Origin: Diplocloster hominis
GTDB taxonomy: Bacteria > Bacillota > Clostridia > Lachnospirales > Lachnospiraceae
Reading direction: 5' to 3'
Assembly (NCBI RefSeq): GCF_032380655.1
Contig: NZ_JAWDIY010000025.1
Coordinates: 13,554 to 77,553, forward strand
Length of the DNA: 64,000 bases
Shown here in pieces: positions 34,369-43,119 of the stretch (position 1 is its first letter; every line of letters starts with the position of its first letter). The translations under genes and the position numbers were made by a program. The notes under the pieces are model-generated. The model saw only the letters and a program-made list of their open reading frames with translations. It was not told where the DNA came from and ran no database searches.

Positions 34369-34977
34369 ATGAAGAAAATTTTCTATATCACGTTGGGATG
34401 TATCGGATTCGTTCTGGGGGCCCTGGGCGCTGCGCTGCCGCTGCTGCCGGCCTTCCCGTTTCTGCTCCTGTCCGCGTTCTGCTTTGCCAAAAGTTCGCCC
34501 AGGCTCCACCGCTGGTTCGTCGGGACAAAACTCTATAAGAACAATCTGGAGAGCTTTGTCCGGGGCCAGGGTATGACCGTAAAGGCCAAAATCCGTATTA
34601 TGATCACAGTAACCCTGACCATGGCGTTTGGATTTCTGATGATGAGCCGCGTGCCTGTGGGACGAATTATTCTGACCTGCGTGTGGGCCATACATATTTT
34701 TATCTTACTCTTTGCCATTAAAACGAAAAAAGCGGCCCCTGCGGCAGCCGGGCCCTTAATCTGCAAAAAGCTGCTTGTCTCAGGAATGCGGTGCGAAAGC
34801 TGCGCAAGGCGGCTGGAATGCGCATTTGACCGCGCGGGCAGTTTCAGCGCAGCCGTTAATTTTCAGGAAAATCTGGCCACCGTCTATCTAAAGGAACCGG
34901 TTGAAAATGATGTTCTGATACAATTAGTGAAGCAGGCCGGCTATCAGGTGGAGCAGGTGTGGGAGACCGCATCTTAG
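34369..34977 (+). CDS. DUF454 (YbaN-like) membrane protein fused to an HMA metal-binding domain
   Basis: 202 residues. Residues about 1-115 are the DUF454 family: two to four membrane helices around KIFYITLGCIGFVLGALGAALPLLPAFPFLLL and CFAKSSPRLHRWF. After an Ala-rich linker, residues about 128-198 form an HMA-type ferredoxin-like domain with GMRCESCARRLE (CxxC), VNFQENLATVYL and VKQAGYQVE. HMA domains bind Cu+ or other soft metals. Start set by GGAGAGACAG before 34369. It lies 99 nt after the exporter pair and is likely in the same operon. Confidence 0.85.
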   Translation: MKKIFYITLGCIGFVLGALGAALPLLPAFPFLLLSAFCFAKSSPRLHRWFVGTKLYKNNLESFVRGQGMTVKAKIRIMITVTLTMAFGFLMMSRVPVGRIILTCVWAIHIFILLFAIKTKKAAPAAAGPLICKKLLVSGMRCESCARRLECAFDRAGSFSAAVNFQENLATVYLKEPVENDVLIQLVKQAGYQVEQVWETAS

Positions 34978-35032
34978 CCCCGGCTGTTGTATCACTTTCT
35001 GATATTCTAACTGCCAACCCGCATGAAATGGA

Positions 35033-35233
35033 TCAGATATAATTATCAATAATACTTTGCTCGATGATATCCTCACCCAATATCGTGAGTGCCTGGTTCG
35101 GACAGTGATTGACACAGCGGTAACACATGGTACAGTTACCGCCCGGCACCGCTTTTCCCGCTGAAATACACTCCAAGCATTTTCCCTCCTCCTTATCTAC
35201 AAACTCTTCCGTTTCATTCTCTGCCAGTGTCAA
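35033..35233 (-). CDS. Small 4Fe-4S ferredoxin-like protein, possibly a remnant
   Basis: 66 residues ending in a bacterial ferredoxin half: CTMCYRCVNHCPNQAL, with an extra CLEC upstream. It resembles the C-terminal end of larger EFR1-type ferredoxin proteins. The start is a TTG six bases after an in-frame TAA and the ribosome site (GGCGG) is poor. It may be a real one-cluster ferredoxin or a truncated gene. Confidence 0.45.
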   Translation of the reverse strand: MTLAENETEEFVDKEEGKCLECISAGKAVPGGNCTMCYRCVNHCPNQALTILGEDIIEQSIIDNYI

Positions 35234-35361
35234 ATATTATTCCGCCGGCAACAGATTTTCTCTATTATAGACTTTCCAGCATATCCCGTCAAGAATCCTG
35301 TTCCCAGTCCTCGTTTTGTTTTTGTATTTTTTCTTTATCTCACATTTGAGCTTCAGATATC

Positions 35362-35422
35362 TTAAATTTTTATAAATCTGCGCAGAACGGACAGACTTTT
35401 CTCAAGAGTGTGTTATACTAAG
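35362..35422 (+). promoter_or_regulatory. Promoter module of the AarF gene (shared with phasin-like gene)
   Basis: Ungapped match to 28883-28943; identical AT-rich upstream block and extended -10 AGTGTGTTATACT. Predicted leader 15-35 nt. Confidence 0.75.
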
Positions 35423-35455
35423 CTAAAGATATGAAGTATGGAGAAAAGTTTGCCT

Positions 35456-37054
35456 ATGTCGGATACTGCAGCATTACACGAGCGGCCTTCCGGAAACCGT
35501 CTGACGGAAATCCTGGGGGTTTTAAAAAAACATCATATCACCCGCGGATTACAGCCTGTAAAGCTGCGGGAGATCTTAGAAGATCTGGGTCCCACCTATG
35601 TGAAGCTGGGCCAGATTATGTCTATGCGCTCTGACATCCTCCCGGAAGCCTACTGCCGGGAGCTGACCAGGCTTCGCACAGAGGTCCGCCCCCTGCCCTA
35701 CGAGACCATCCGGGGAATCATCGAAACAGAGCTCGGCTGCCCGGTATCGGAGGTATTTACCGCCATCGACCCAAAGCCGCTTGGTTCCGCCTCTATCGCG
35801 CAGGTGCACCCCGCCGCCTTAAAATCAGGGGAGCGGGTGGTGGTAAAAGTCCAGCGTCCACATATCCGGGAAATCATGGCAAATGATATCGCTCTGATGC
35901 GAAAAGCCGTCACCCTGCTGAAATTTACCATCGGAACCGGAGATTTGATCGATTTTCGGATGGTGATCGATGAACTTTGGAAAACCTCCCAGGAAGAGAT
36001 GGACTTTCTCAAGGAGGCTTCGAACTGTGACCGGTTCCGGGAGAACCAGAATGAGATCGTCTATGTGACCTGTCCGCAGGTGAATCATGAGCTGACGACC
36101 CCGCACCTGCTGGTCATGAGCTATATCGACGGTGTACAGATCGACCAGATACCGGAACTTTCCGGGCTGGGATATGACATGCGGGAGATTGGTGAAAAAA
36201 CCGCGGAAAATTATTGTAAACAGATTTTAGAAGACGGATTTTTCCACGCGGACCCCCATCCGGGTAATCTGCGTGTGGACGGCGGGCAGATCGCATGGCT
36301 GGATCTGGGAATGATGGGACAGCTTTCCGAAAATCATAAACAGCTGTTTAAGCGGGCGATTCTGGCTGTTTTAAAAAATGACATCTACGAACTGAAAAAT
36401 GTACTGCTCAGTCTCGGGGAGCCGAAAGAACGGATCAACCACACCAGGCTTTATACAGATATCGACGATATCGTCAGCCGGTATCTGACCATGGATCTGG
36501 GCAGTATGGATCTGGGACGGCTGATCGAAAGCCTGCTGGACCTGGTGAAGGCCCACAGGATCGGGATGCCCTCGGATATTACACTGCTGGGCCGCAGTAT
36601 CATTACCATGGAAGGACTGCTCTGCGCCTGTTCCCCGGATGTGAATATGTTCCAGATCCTCTCAACCCATATGTCCTCCCTTCTCTTTCAGGATCTGGAT
36701 CTGAAAAAAGAGCTGGGGCGCAATGCAAGGCAGCTCTACCTGTCCATGGGAAAATCCCTGGAGATTCCCGCACAGCTGTCCGATCTGCTGAATATCACCA
36801 AAAACGGGCAGACGAAAATCAATCTGGAACTCACCGATTCCCTGGAAATGCAGAGGGTCTTCCGCAATTCCACAGGCTATCTGACGCTTAGTATTCTCGT
36901 GGCTGCGCTGGTCCTGGGAGCCTGTGTCTTGTGCCTGACCAATATACGGCCTGCCCCTCTGGGCATCCCGTGGCTGTCCTGGATCGGTTTCGGGTTGTCC
37001 GCATGTCTTATCTTGTATCTTCTCTTCCGTATTCTGATCCGGCCGAAGAGATAG
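35456..37054 (+). CDS. AarF/UbiB (ABC1) family atypical kinase
   Basis: 532 residues. Typical UbiB elements: GPTYVKLGQIMSMR (KxGQ motif), PLGSASIAQVHPA (Ala-rich loop), VVVKVQRPHI (ATP Lys), MSYIDGVQ, FFHADPHPGNLRV and AWLDLGMMG, with two C-terminal membrane helices. UbiB proteins act on isoprenoid lipids or quinones; anaerobic Firmicutes carry them without ubiquinone. Start uncertain: ATG 35438 leaves almost no leader and lacks a site; 35456 follows GGAG. Its 3' end overlaps the convergent gene by 47 nt. Confidence 0.88.
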   Translation: MSDTAALHERPSGNRLTEILGVLKKHHITRGLQPVKLREILEDLGPTYVKLGQIMSMRSDILPEAYCRELTRLRTEVRPLPYETIRGIIETELGCPVSEVFTAIDPKPLGSASIAQVHPAALKSGERVVVKVQRPHIREIMANDIALMRKAVTLLKFTIGTGDLIDFRMVIDELWKTSQEEMDFLKEASNCDRFRENQNEIVYVTCPQVNHELTTPHLLVMSYIDGVQIDQIPELSGLGYDMREIGEKTAENYCKQILEDGFFHADPHPGNLRVDGGQIAWLDLGMMGQLSENHKQLFKRAILAVLKNDIYELKNVLLSLGEPKERINHTRLYTDIDDIVSRYLTMDLGSMDLGRLIESLLDLVKAHRIGMPSDITLLGRSIITMEGLLCACSPDVNMFQILSTHMSSLLFQDLDLKKELGRNARQLYLSMGKSLEIPAQLSDLLNITKNGQTKINLELTDSLEMQRVFRNSTGYLTLSILVAALVLGACVLCLTNIRPAPLGIPWLSWIGFGLSACLILYLLFRILIRPKR

Positions 37055-38942
37055 GCTGCGGCCATACCATAGCTAACGGAAGCTTCCGCTCCAGATATTT
37101 TTTCTTTATACACAGGTTATGGAGCGGCTCACAGTACTCTTTTTCGTATAATATATTTTGGGTCAACTCCAATAATTCATTCCGTTGTAAATAATGGACC
37201 AACGTTTCTGCCGTGATTTTAGAATTTCTGTTTGGATCGATTGGTATCTTTATTAGTTTTTTATTCCGGGGCTCTTTGATCAGAACACCGCTGGGAATCC
37301 CCTTTAGAATGCCCCGGAAACTATTGTAGTCACATAAAAATGTGTTTTCTAATTCTTGTTCATCCGCTCGTTGAAAATTGCTCAGAATAATTCTATAGAT
37401 ATGACTAATTTGATAATCTTCTCCCAATCCCAGTTCACCCAATACCTCCGGTAAATGAAGGCGGATGTATTCATACAAACGGTTAATCTGTCTGCCGGCC
37501 TCTATTATTTTCTTATTCATGTGATAATACTGTGTAATATTCGACGGAAACCCCCATGCTTTCGCTTCCACTATGAACAGACAGTCTTCCAGAACAAATA
37601 CACTGTCACATTCGTATGTATCCGAACTCTCATGTCTTTTTATTTTCCCGCATGTGATATTTTCTTCTTTTAACAAACGGAACAGCCGGTGTTCCAACGC
37701 TTTTCCCCGGAAATAGAATCCATTTGCCATAGATAAGATTACTTCCGATATCTGTAACTCGGCAACCAGACTGGGAACCATGTAATAATATTTACCACTG
37801 GCAATCAGCGGCGCATCCATCAGATCTTTTGCTTTTCCATAAGTCAATAACCTTAACACACCCTCCGGGTCATCTAACCCCAGCTCTGCAAAATCCTGCA
37901 TCAACTCTCTCTTTTTTATCTGCACACAGACTTTTGGCATATCCCCATTTAAATTTTCTATTTTTCTGGTTTTTAAATGATTTTTGCATATCGTTTTTAA
38001 ACGGGCATAGGCCCTGATCAAATCCTGTATATTTACGGTTATATGTTCTCCCTCTCTGCCCACGATCTCACAACAGCAGTCGGATAAATCCGCGTACAAC
38101 TGCCTCTGTAAAATAAAATTCGTCCTGTCGAATTCCGACAGCTCTTCCTTTTTGGGGCCGATCGGATATTGCTCGTATGCCAGCATACTTGTAATATAAG
38201 TGCTGCGCTCTCTCATCTCCCAATATGTCCGGATTATCCTGCCCCAAATATCATTTTCACATTGGAACACCTCCTGAACCATGGTGAAATGCGGATCGCC
38301 AAATTGCCAGCTTTCTACGATCTGATCTATTAATTTTTTCTTCATGACCGATAATAAATGCCCTTTTGCCCTGAGAATATCTTTCGAGTCAATTTTATCA
38401 CAGATCTGGTTGTGGCCTTTGTAGACCGCGATATATTCTAACGCGTTTTTGATTTCAATACAGACATTATCAAACAGCTCTCCATAATATAACAGACGTT
38501 CATTAACATCCGGTATCGCTCCTAAATCACTCTGAATCCCAAGCTGATAATTCAAGTCGTTTCTTCCCATCTCTGAATTCAAAAGGGAACTCAGGTAATA
38601 TTCCACAAACAGCAGGTAAGCGGAAAGTTCCCTTGACCCATCTATCGCATTCGCCTCCGCATATTCTTCATCTGTGTATAAATCGCTGTATAACCTGTTG
38701 ATATAGCCAGATTCCTGCAGAATCCGATCCCAGATCCTGCTTTCGTCATCTGTCAGTTTATCCTGAAGCCAACGATCCAGTTCCTCTATTTTTTTCTTAT
38801 TTTTCTGCGGACCCGGATATGGATGTATTGTAAATTTCAAAATTTTACATATCCGGAAAAAATCGCTCCGGCTCTCATTTTCAAATGCTTTTTTTATAGT
38901 GGCCAAGCTGTATTTGGCTGAATTTATGTATTCGTATTTCAT
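37008..38942 (-). CDS. Large protein with C-terminal PD-(D/E)XK nuclease-like core, function unknown
   Basis: 644 residues. The first 400 are helical, charged and unrecognised. Residues about 410-490 hold GKALEHRLFRLLKEE, then YECDSVFVLEDCLFIVEAKAW, matching the E ... D-X10-ExK layout of restriction-endonuclease-fold domains (NERD/Mrr-like). No methylase, helicase or toxin partner is adjacent. It is AT-richer than its neighbours and its tail runs 47 nt into the AarF gene on the other strand, both signs of a late arrival. AGGAGG lies unusually far (about 15 nt) from the ATG. It may be a single-gene defence protein, or a repair nuclease. Confidence 0.6.
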   Translation of the reverse strand: MKYEYINSAKYSLATIKKAFENESRSDFFRICKILKFTIHPYPGPQKNKKKIEELDRWLQDKLTDDESRIWDRILQESGYINRLYSDLYTDEEYAEANAIDGSRELSAYLLFVEYYLSSLLNSEMGRNDLNYQLGIQSDLGAIPDVNERLLYYGELFDNVCIEIKNALEYIAVYKGHNQICDKIDSKDILRAKGHLLSVMKKKLIDQIVESWQFGDPHFTMVQEVFQCENDIWGRIIRTYWEMRERSTYITSMLAYEQYPIGPKKEELSEFDRTNFILQRQLYADLSDCCCEIVGREGEHITVNIQDLIRAYARLKTICKNHLKTRKIENLNGDMPKVCVQIKKRELMQDFAELGLDDPEGVLRLLTYGKAKDLMDAPLIASGKYYYMVPSLVAELQISEVILSMANGFYFRGKALEHRLFRLLKEENITCGKIKRHESSDTYECDSVFVLEDCLFIVEAKAWGFPSNITQYYHMNKKIIEAGRQINRLYEYIRLHLPEVLGELGLGEDYQISHIYRIILSNFQRADEQELENTFLCDYNSFRGILKGIPSGVLIKEPRNKKLIKIPIDPNRNSKITAETLVHYLQRNELLELTQNILYEKEYCEPLHNLCIKKKYLERKLPLAMVWPQPISSAGSEYGREDTR

Positions 38943-38995
38943 ATTGATATGCTCTTATCCTCCTGTAATTACCATTTGGTTAAGGAGACGGACTT

Positions 38996-39028
38996 TAAAA
39001 AGGGCCCCGGCCTGGCAGCCGGAACCCT
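38996..39028 (-). terminator. Intrinsic terminator of ppdK
   Basis: On the minus strand AGGGTTCCGGC-N6-GCCGGGGCCCT is followed by TTTTT. It begins 17 nt beyond the ppdK stop. Confidence 0.85.
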
Positions 39029-39045
39029 ATCTCTGACTTTTATTC

Positions 39046-41667
39046 TTATTTATTATTCAGTGCTGCCTGCGCCGCTGCCAATCTTGCGATCGGTACACGG
39101 AAAGGTGAGCAGGATACATAGTTCAGGCCAATCTTGTGGCAGAACTCTACGGAAGAAGGATCTCCGCCGTGCTCGCCGCAGATTCCCAGCTTCAGTTCCG
39201 GACGGGTCGCGCGTCCTTTTTCAGCCGCCATCTTCACAAGCTTGCCGACACCTGACTGGTCCAGTCTTGCGAAAGGATCGGATTCGTAGATCTTAGCCTT
39301 GTAGTAAGCATCCAGGAACTTGCCGGCGTCATCACGGGAGAAGCCGAAGGTCATCTGGGTTAAGTCATTGGTTCCGAAGGAGAAGAATTCTGCTTCCTCA
39401 GCGATCTCATCCGCTAACAGAGCGGCTCTGGGGATCTCGATCATGGTACCGATGTGGTACTCGATATCGGAACCTTTTTCCTTCTTAACAGCTTCTGCTG
39501 TCTCTACAACAACGTCTTTGACGAATTTTAACTCTTTCTTCTCGCCTACCAGAGGGATCATGATTTCAGGAATGATATCATAACCTTTTTCTGCCTTCAC
39601 TTCGATGGCAGCTTCCATTACGGCTCTGGTCTGCATCTTAGCGATTTCCGGATAAGTAACAGCCAGACGGCAGCCTCTGTGGCCCATCATCGGGTTGAAC
39701 TCATGCAGTTCGTCGCATTTTGCCTTAACCTGCTCAGGAGTCAGGCCCATATCTGCTGCCAGGGCTGCGATATCCTCGGCAGAGGTGGGAACGAACTCAT
39801 GAAGCGGAGGATCCAGGTAACGAACGGTCATCGGCCGTCCTTCCAGTGCTTCATACATAGCCTTGAAGTCACCTTTCTGGAAAGGAATCAGCTCATTCAG
39901 AGCTTCTTCTCTGGCTTCTACACTGTCGGAAAGGATCATCTTACGGATCTTCGGAATTCTTTCCGGCTCAAAGAACATATGCTCAGTACGGCAAAGGCCG
40001 ATACCTTCCGCACCTAATTTTACAGCGTTCAGGGTATCTGCAGGGGTATCTGCGTTGGTACGAACCTTCAGTGTTCTGAACTGGTCAGCCCACTCCATTA
40101 TTCTGGCGAAGTTTCCGCCTACGGAAGCTTCTACGGTCTTGATATCGCCTAAGTAGATATTTCCGGTGGAACCGTCTAAGGAAATGTAATCTCCCTCATG
40201 GATGGTCTCGCCGCCTAATTCGAATACTTTGGCTTCTTCATTGATACTGATCTCGCCGCATCCGGATACACAAGCGGTACCCATACCACGGGCAACAACA
40301 GCTGCATGAGAGGTCATACCACCGCGGACGGTCAGGATACCTTCTGCTGCGTGCATACCCTCGATATCTTCCGGAGAGGTCTCCAGACGAACCAGGATAA
40401 CTCTTTCCCCTTTCTCATGGGCAGCCTTTGCCTCATCAGCGGTGAAGTATACTTTACCTGCTGCAGCGCCAGGAGATGCCGGCAGAGCGGAACCGATTAC
40501 TTTTCCAGCCTTTAACGCGTCTTTATCGAAGGTCGGATGCAGCAACTGATCCAGGGATTTTGCTTCAATTCTGATAACTGCTTCTTCCGGGGTAATTTTC
40601 CCTTCGTCTACCAGGTCGCAGGCGATCTGGATAGCAGCCGGAGCGGTTCTCTTACCGTTACGGGTCTGCAGGAAGTATAATTTTCCTTCCTGGATGGTAA
40701 ATTCCATGTCCTGCATATCTCTGTAGTGGTCTTCCAGTTTGTTCGCGATCGCCATGAACTGCTCGTAGCACTCAGGCATATCCTGCTCCAGCTTGGTAAT
40801 CGGCTGGGGAGTACGAACACCGGCAACTACGTCTTCACCCTGAGCGTTGATCAGGTATTCACCGTAGATACCTCTGGCTCCGGTGGAAGGGTTACGGGTA
40901 AATGCAACACCGGTACCGGAGGTGTTACCCATGTTACCGAATACCATGCACTGTACGTTGACAGCGGTTCCCCAGTCACCAGGGATGTCATTCATTCTTC
41001 TGTATACAATGGCACGAGGGTTGTCCCAGGAACGGAACACAGCTTTTACAGCTTCCATCAACTGAACCTTGGGGTCCTGAGGGAATTCCTCTCCCATGGC
41101 ATCTTTGTAAATATTCTTGAACAGATTGATGATTTCTTTCAGATCATCAGCGGTCAGATCGGTATCGAATTTCGCACCTTTCTTCTCTTTTTCCTGATCT
41201 AAGATTCTCTCGAAATGAGACTTGGGAATCTCCATAACTACGTCGGAGAACATCTGAATAAACCTTCTGTAAGAGTCGTATGCAAATCTGGCATTGCCGG
41301 TTTTCTTAGCGAAGCCTTCTACCGCCACATCATTTAAGCCCAGGTTCAGGATCGTATCCATCATACCAGGCATGGACGCACGCGCACCGGAACGTACAGA
41401 AACCAGTAACGGATCTTCCGTGTCACCGAATTTCTTACCCTGATGCTCTTCCAGCCATGCAAGGGACTCAAAGATCTGATTCTGAATCTCGTCTGTAATC
41501 TTCTTGCCGCTGTTATAGTATTCCGTACAAGCTTCTGTCGTTACAGTGAAACCCTGCGGAATCGGCAGACCGAGATTTGTCATCTCAGCTAAGTTGGCAC
41601 CTTTTCCACCAAGAAGGTTTCTCATGTCGGCATTACCTTCTTTGAATAAATAAACCCATTTTGCCAT
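39046..41667 (-). CDS. ppdK: Pyruvate, phosphate dikinase
   Basis: 873 residues, the usual length for PPDK. Order: nucleotide-binding domain (KWVYLFKEGNADMRNLLGGKGANLAEM), phospho-histidine domain with GGMTSHAAVVARGMGTACVSG, and a C-terminal PEP/pyruvate barrel ending in CGEHGGDPSS with the catalytic Cys. It interconverts ATP + phosphate + pyruvate and AMP + PPi + PEP; in anaerobes it often runs toward ATP/pyruvate in PPi-linked glycolysis. Strong TAGGAGGAATT site. Single-gene transcription unit with promoter and terminator. Confidence 0.97.
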   Translation of the reverse strand: MAKWVYLFKEGNADMRNLLGGKGANLAEMTNLGLPIPQGFTVTTEACTEYYNSGKKITDEIQNQIFESLAWLEEHQGKKFGDTEDPLLVSVRSGARASMPGMMDTILNLGLNDVAVEGFAKKTGNARFAYDSYRRFIQMFSDVVMEIPKSHFERILDQEKEKKGAKFDTDLTADDLKEIINLFKNIYKDAMGEEFPQDPKVQLMEAVKAVFRSWDNPRAIVYRRMNDIPGDWGTAVNVQCMVFGNMGNTSGTGVAFTRNPSTGARGIYGEYLINAQGEDVVAGVRTPQPITKLEQDMPECYEQFMAIANKLEDHYRDMQDMEFTIQEGKLYFLQTRNGKRTAPAAIQIACDLVDEGKITPEEAVIRIEAKSLDQLLHPTFDKDALKAGKVIGSALPASPGAAAGKVYFTADEAKAAHEKGERVILVRLETSPEDIEGMHAAEGILTVRGGMTSHAAVVARGMGTACVSGCGEISINEEAKVFELGGETIHEGDYISLDGSTGNIYLGDIKTVEASVGGNFARIMEWADQFRTLKVRTNADTPADTLNAVKLGAEGIGLCRTEHMFFEPERIPKIRKMILSDSVEAREEALNELIPFQKGDFKAMYEALEGRPMTVRYLDPPLHEFVPTSAEDIAALAADMGLTPEQVKAKCDELHEFNPMMGHRGCRLAVTYPEIAKMQTRAVMEAAIEVKAEKGYDIIPEIMIPLVGEKKELKFVKDVVVETAEAVKKEKGSDIEYHIGTMIEIPRAALLADEIAEEAEFFSFGTNDLTQMTFGFSRDDAGKFLDAYYKAKIYESDPFARLDQSGVGKLVKMAAEKGRATRPELKLGICGEHGGDPSSVEFCHKIGLNYVSCSPFRVPIARLAAAQAALNNK

Positions 41668-41700
41668 TTTCTTAATTCCTCCTAAAATATTGTATATTTG

Positions 41701-41724
41701 TATAGAACTGAAAAAAGTTCTATA
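41701..41724 (-). promoter_or_regulatory. Leader hairpin of ppdK
   Basis: TATAGAAC (41701-41708) and GTTCTATA (41717-41724) are perfect arms in the ppdK 5' leader, about 30 nt before the ATG. It may protect or regulate the mRNA. Confidence 0.45.
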
Positions 41725-41764
41725 TTGGCAGTATTATGCACCTGTTCAATAAGCGCACATATTC

Positions 41765-41792
41765 ATTGTAACATAATAATTTCAGAATTCAA
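41765..41792 (-). promoter_or_regulatory. ppdK promoter
   Basis: Minus strand: -35 TTGAAT (41792-41787), 16-nt spacer, -10 TACAAT (41770-41765). Confidence 0.6.
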
Positions 41793-41834
41793 TAACTTTT
41801 TTCGGACAGGCCTGCATTTTTTGCAGGACGTATT

Positions 41835-41900
41835 GGGGACATGTCCATTTCAGTTTGGGACATGTCCATTTCGGTCTGGGACATGTCCATTTCGGTTTTT
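41835..41900 (+). repeat. REP array 1 (left of the RAYT gene)
   Basis: GGGACATGTCC at 41836, 41857 and 41878, exact 21-bp period, with spacers ATTTCAGTTT / ATTTCGGTCT / ATTTCGGTTT. Each unit is itself a palindrome. It is the mirror image of the array at 43060-43113. The rest of the gap 41668-42022 is the ppdK promoter and AT-rich sequence. Confidence 0.9.
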
Positions 41901-42022
41901 CGGGTTCTATTTCGTTCATCCAAACTATTACATACTGTAATACTGTAATTCCCGGCAAGTAAATTTAGTAACCTAAACCGTGCTATTCAGACAGTTCTAC
42001 ATTTAATTATTCATTCTGATTC

Positions 42023-42787
42023 TTAACAAAATTCATCGAATATAATCCTTTTCATCAATACATTTGCTTTGTCTTTCGAGATTCCTAATGTTTCGATCAT
42101 TCTTTCTCGAAGAATTCTTTTTACCTTGCTGTTCATCCAGATATTTTCACCGGCAGGTATCTTTTCTTCCTCCGTCACATTCCGCAATAAAATATATCCT
42201 ATTTCTGTCTGCTGCTGAAACATATCTTCTTGCGTATCTAAAAAACTATCCAAACTATTAGAATGATGAAACTCACCAAATTCTTTCTCAGACAAAAAAC
42301 GCTGCCTGTATAATTGTATCGCTTTGGGATGTATAATATAAGACTTTTGATTCAGATATTCTTGAAAGCTGCTATAGAAATATTGATGTGGGAAATCCGA
42401 CAAACCGGCTTTGCAGGGATTATTATGGATATAACGCAGACAATTCCAGAAATAGTTTTCCTCTTCCACACACTCGCTTTTGTACCGGTTATCAAAGACA
42501 TGACCGGATCTGCCTTTTGTTTTATTGTAATAAACAGCGTAAGCGCCGACTGCGAGATGGAAAAATTCCGAGAGCTCATCCATTGGGCATTGTATCAGCA
42601 TATGGAAATGATTATTCAAAATACAATAGCTGTAGATCACTACTCCCAGCTTACTTTTTTTGGCATATAATAACTGCCTTAAAACTTTTTTGTCAGAATC
42701 TTCTGAAAAGACTGCTTCCTTATTAACTCCCCGCATCATCACATGATAAATCCCTGTTCTGCTGACAGGCCGTGCGGTTCGAGCCAT
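42023..42787 (-). CDS. rayT: REP-associated tyrosine transposase (RAYT, Y1/HUH family)
   Basis: 254 residues. Opening MARTARPVSRTGIYHVMMRG is the RAYT/IS200-like start. The HUH metal motif is HFH at 60-62 (NNHFHMLIQ), and the nucleophile is probably Tyr119 in LRYIHNNPCKAGL, a RAYT signature. GRSGHVFDNRYKS fits the family. A C-terminal helical domain of about 70 residues follows. Start 42787 has AAAGGAG upstream. RAYTs nick single-stranded REP hairpins and are domesticated transposases that spread REP sequences. Here the gene sits between two REP arrays in opposite orientation. Confidence 0.9.
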   Translation of the reverse strand: MARTARPVSRTGIYHVMMRGVNKEAVFSEDSDKKVLRQLLYAKKSKLGVVIYSYCILNNHFHMLIQCPMDELSEFFHLAVGAYAVYYNKTKGRSGHVFDNRYKSECVEEENYFWNCLRYIHNNPCKAGLSDFPHQYFYSSFQEYLNQKSYIIHPKAIQLYRQRFLSEKEFGEFHHSNSLDSFLDTQEDMFQQQTEIGYILLRNVTEEEKIPAGENIWMNSKVKRILRERMIETLGISKDKANVLMKRIIFDEFC

Positions 42788-42920
42788 ACGCATCATCTCC
42801 TTTTATAAGTCAGAGTTTTAAAATATACTGCTCTGCAAATTTACCGGGAGAAAAACATAAGTATGATTTGGTAGTTAAGTATTGGATGAATTAATTACAG
42901 ATTTCATTATAATATGAAAA

Positions 42921-42951
42921 CAGACCGTTCACGGACATAACCCAAACCGTC
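42921..42951 (-). repeat. Degenerate REP-like copy
   Basis: CAGACCGTTCACGGACATAACCC and AAACCG follow the pattern of the array at 43060 with several changes. AAACCGTCTTT here is inverted as AAAGACGGTTT at 43049. Confidence 0.45.
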
Positions 42952-43059
42952 TTTCGCACGCGGGTTCCCAATCACAGCTTCATAAACCTATCGTAACAGG
43001 ATTGAATGAGCGATACCGGCAGACGATTTAAAACCAAACCATTTGGACAAAGACGGTTT

Positions 43060-43113
43060 GGACATGTCCCAGACCGAAATGGACATGTCCCAAACTGAAT
43101 TGGACATGTCCCC
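43060..43113 (-). repeat. REP array 2 (right of the RAYT gene)
   Basis: GGACATGTCCC at 43060, 43081 and 43102, 21-bp period. Its reverse complement matches array 1 over about 53 nt with one difference (ATTTC/AATTC). It ends 7 nt before the glyQS stop. The gap 42788-43119 holds otherwise only the degenerate copy. Confidence 0.9.
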
Positions 43114-43119
43114 TTTTGT

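Noticed and set aside
41835..41900. Short regular repeats that could be taken for a CRISPR array
   Set aside because: Period is only 21 bp, the spacers are near-identical, the unit is a palindrome and no cas gene is present. It is a REP array.
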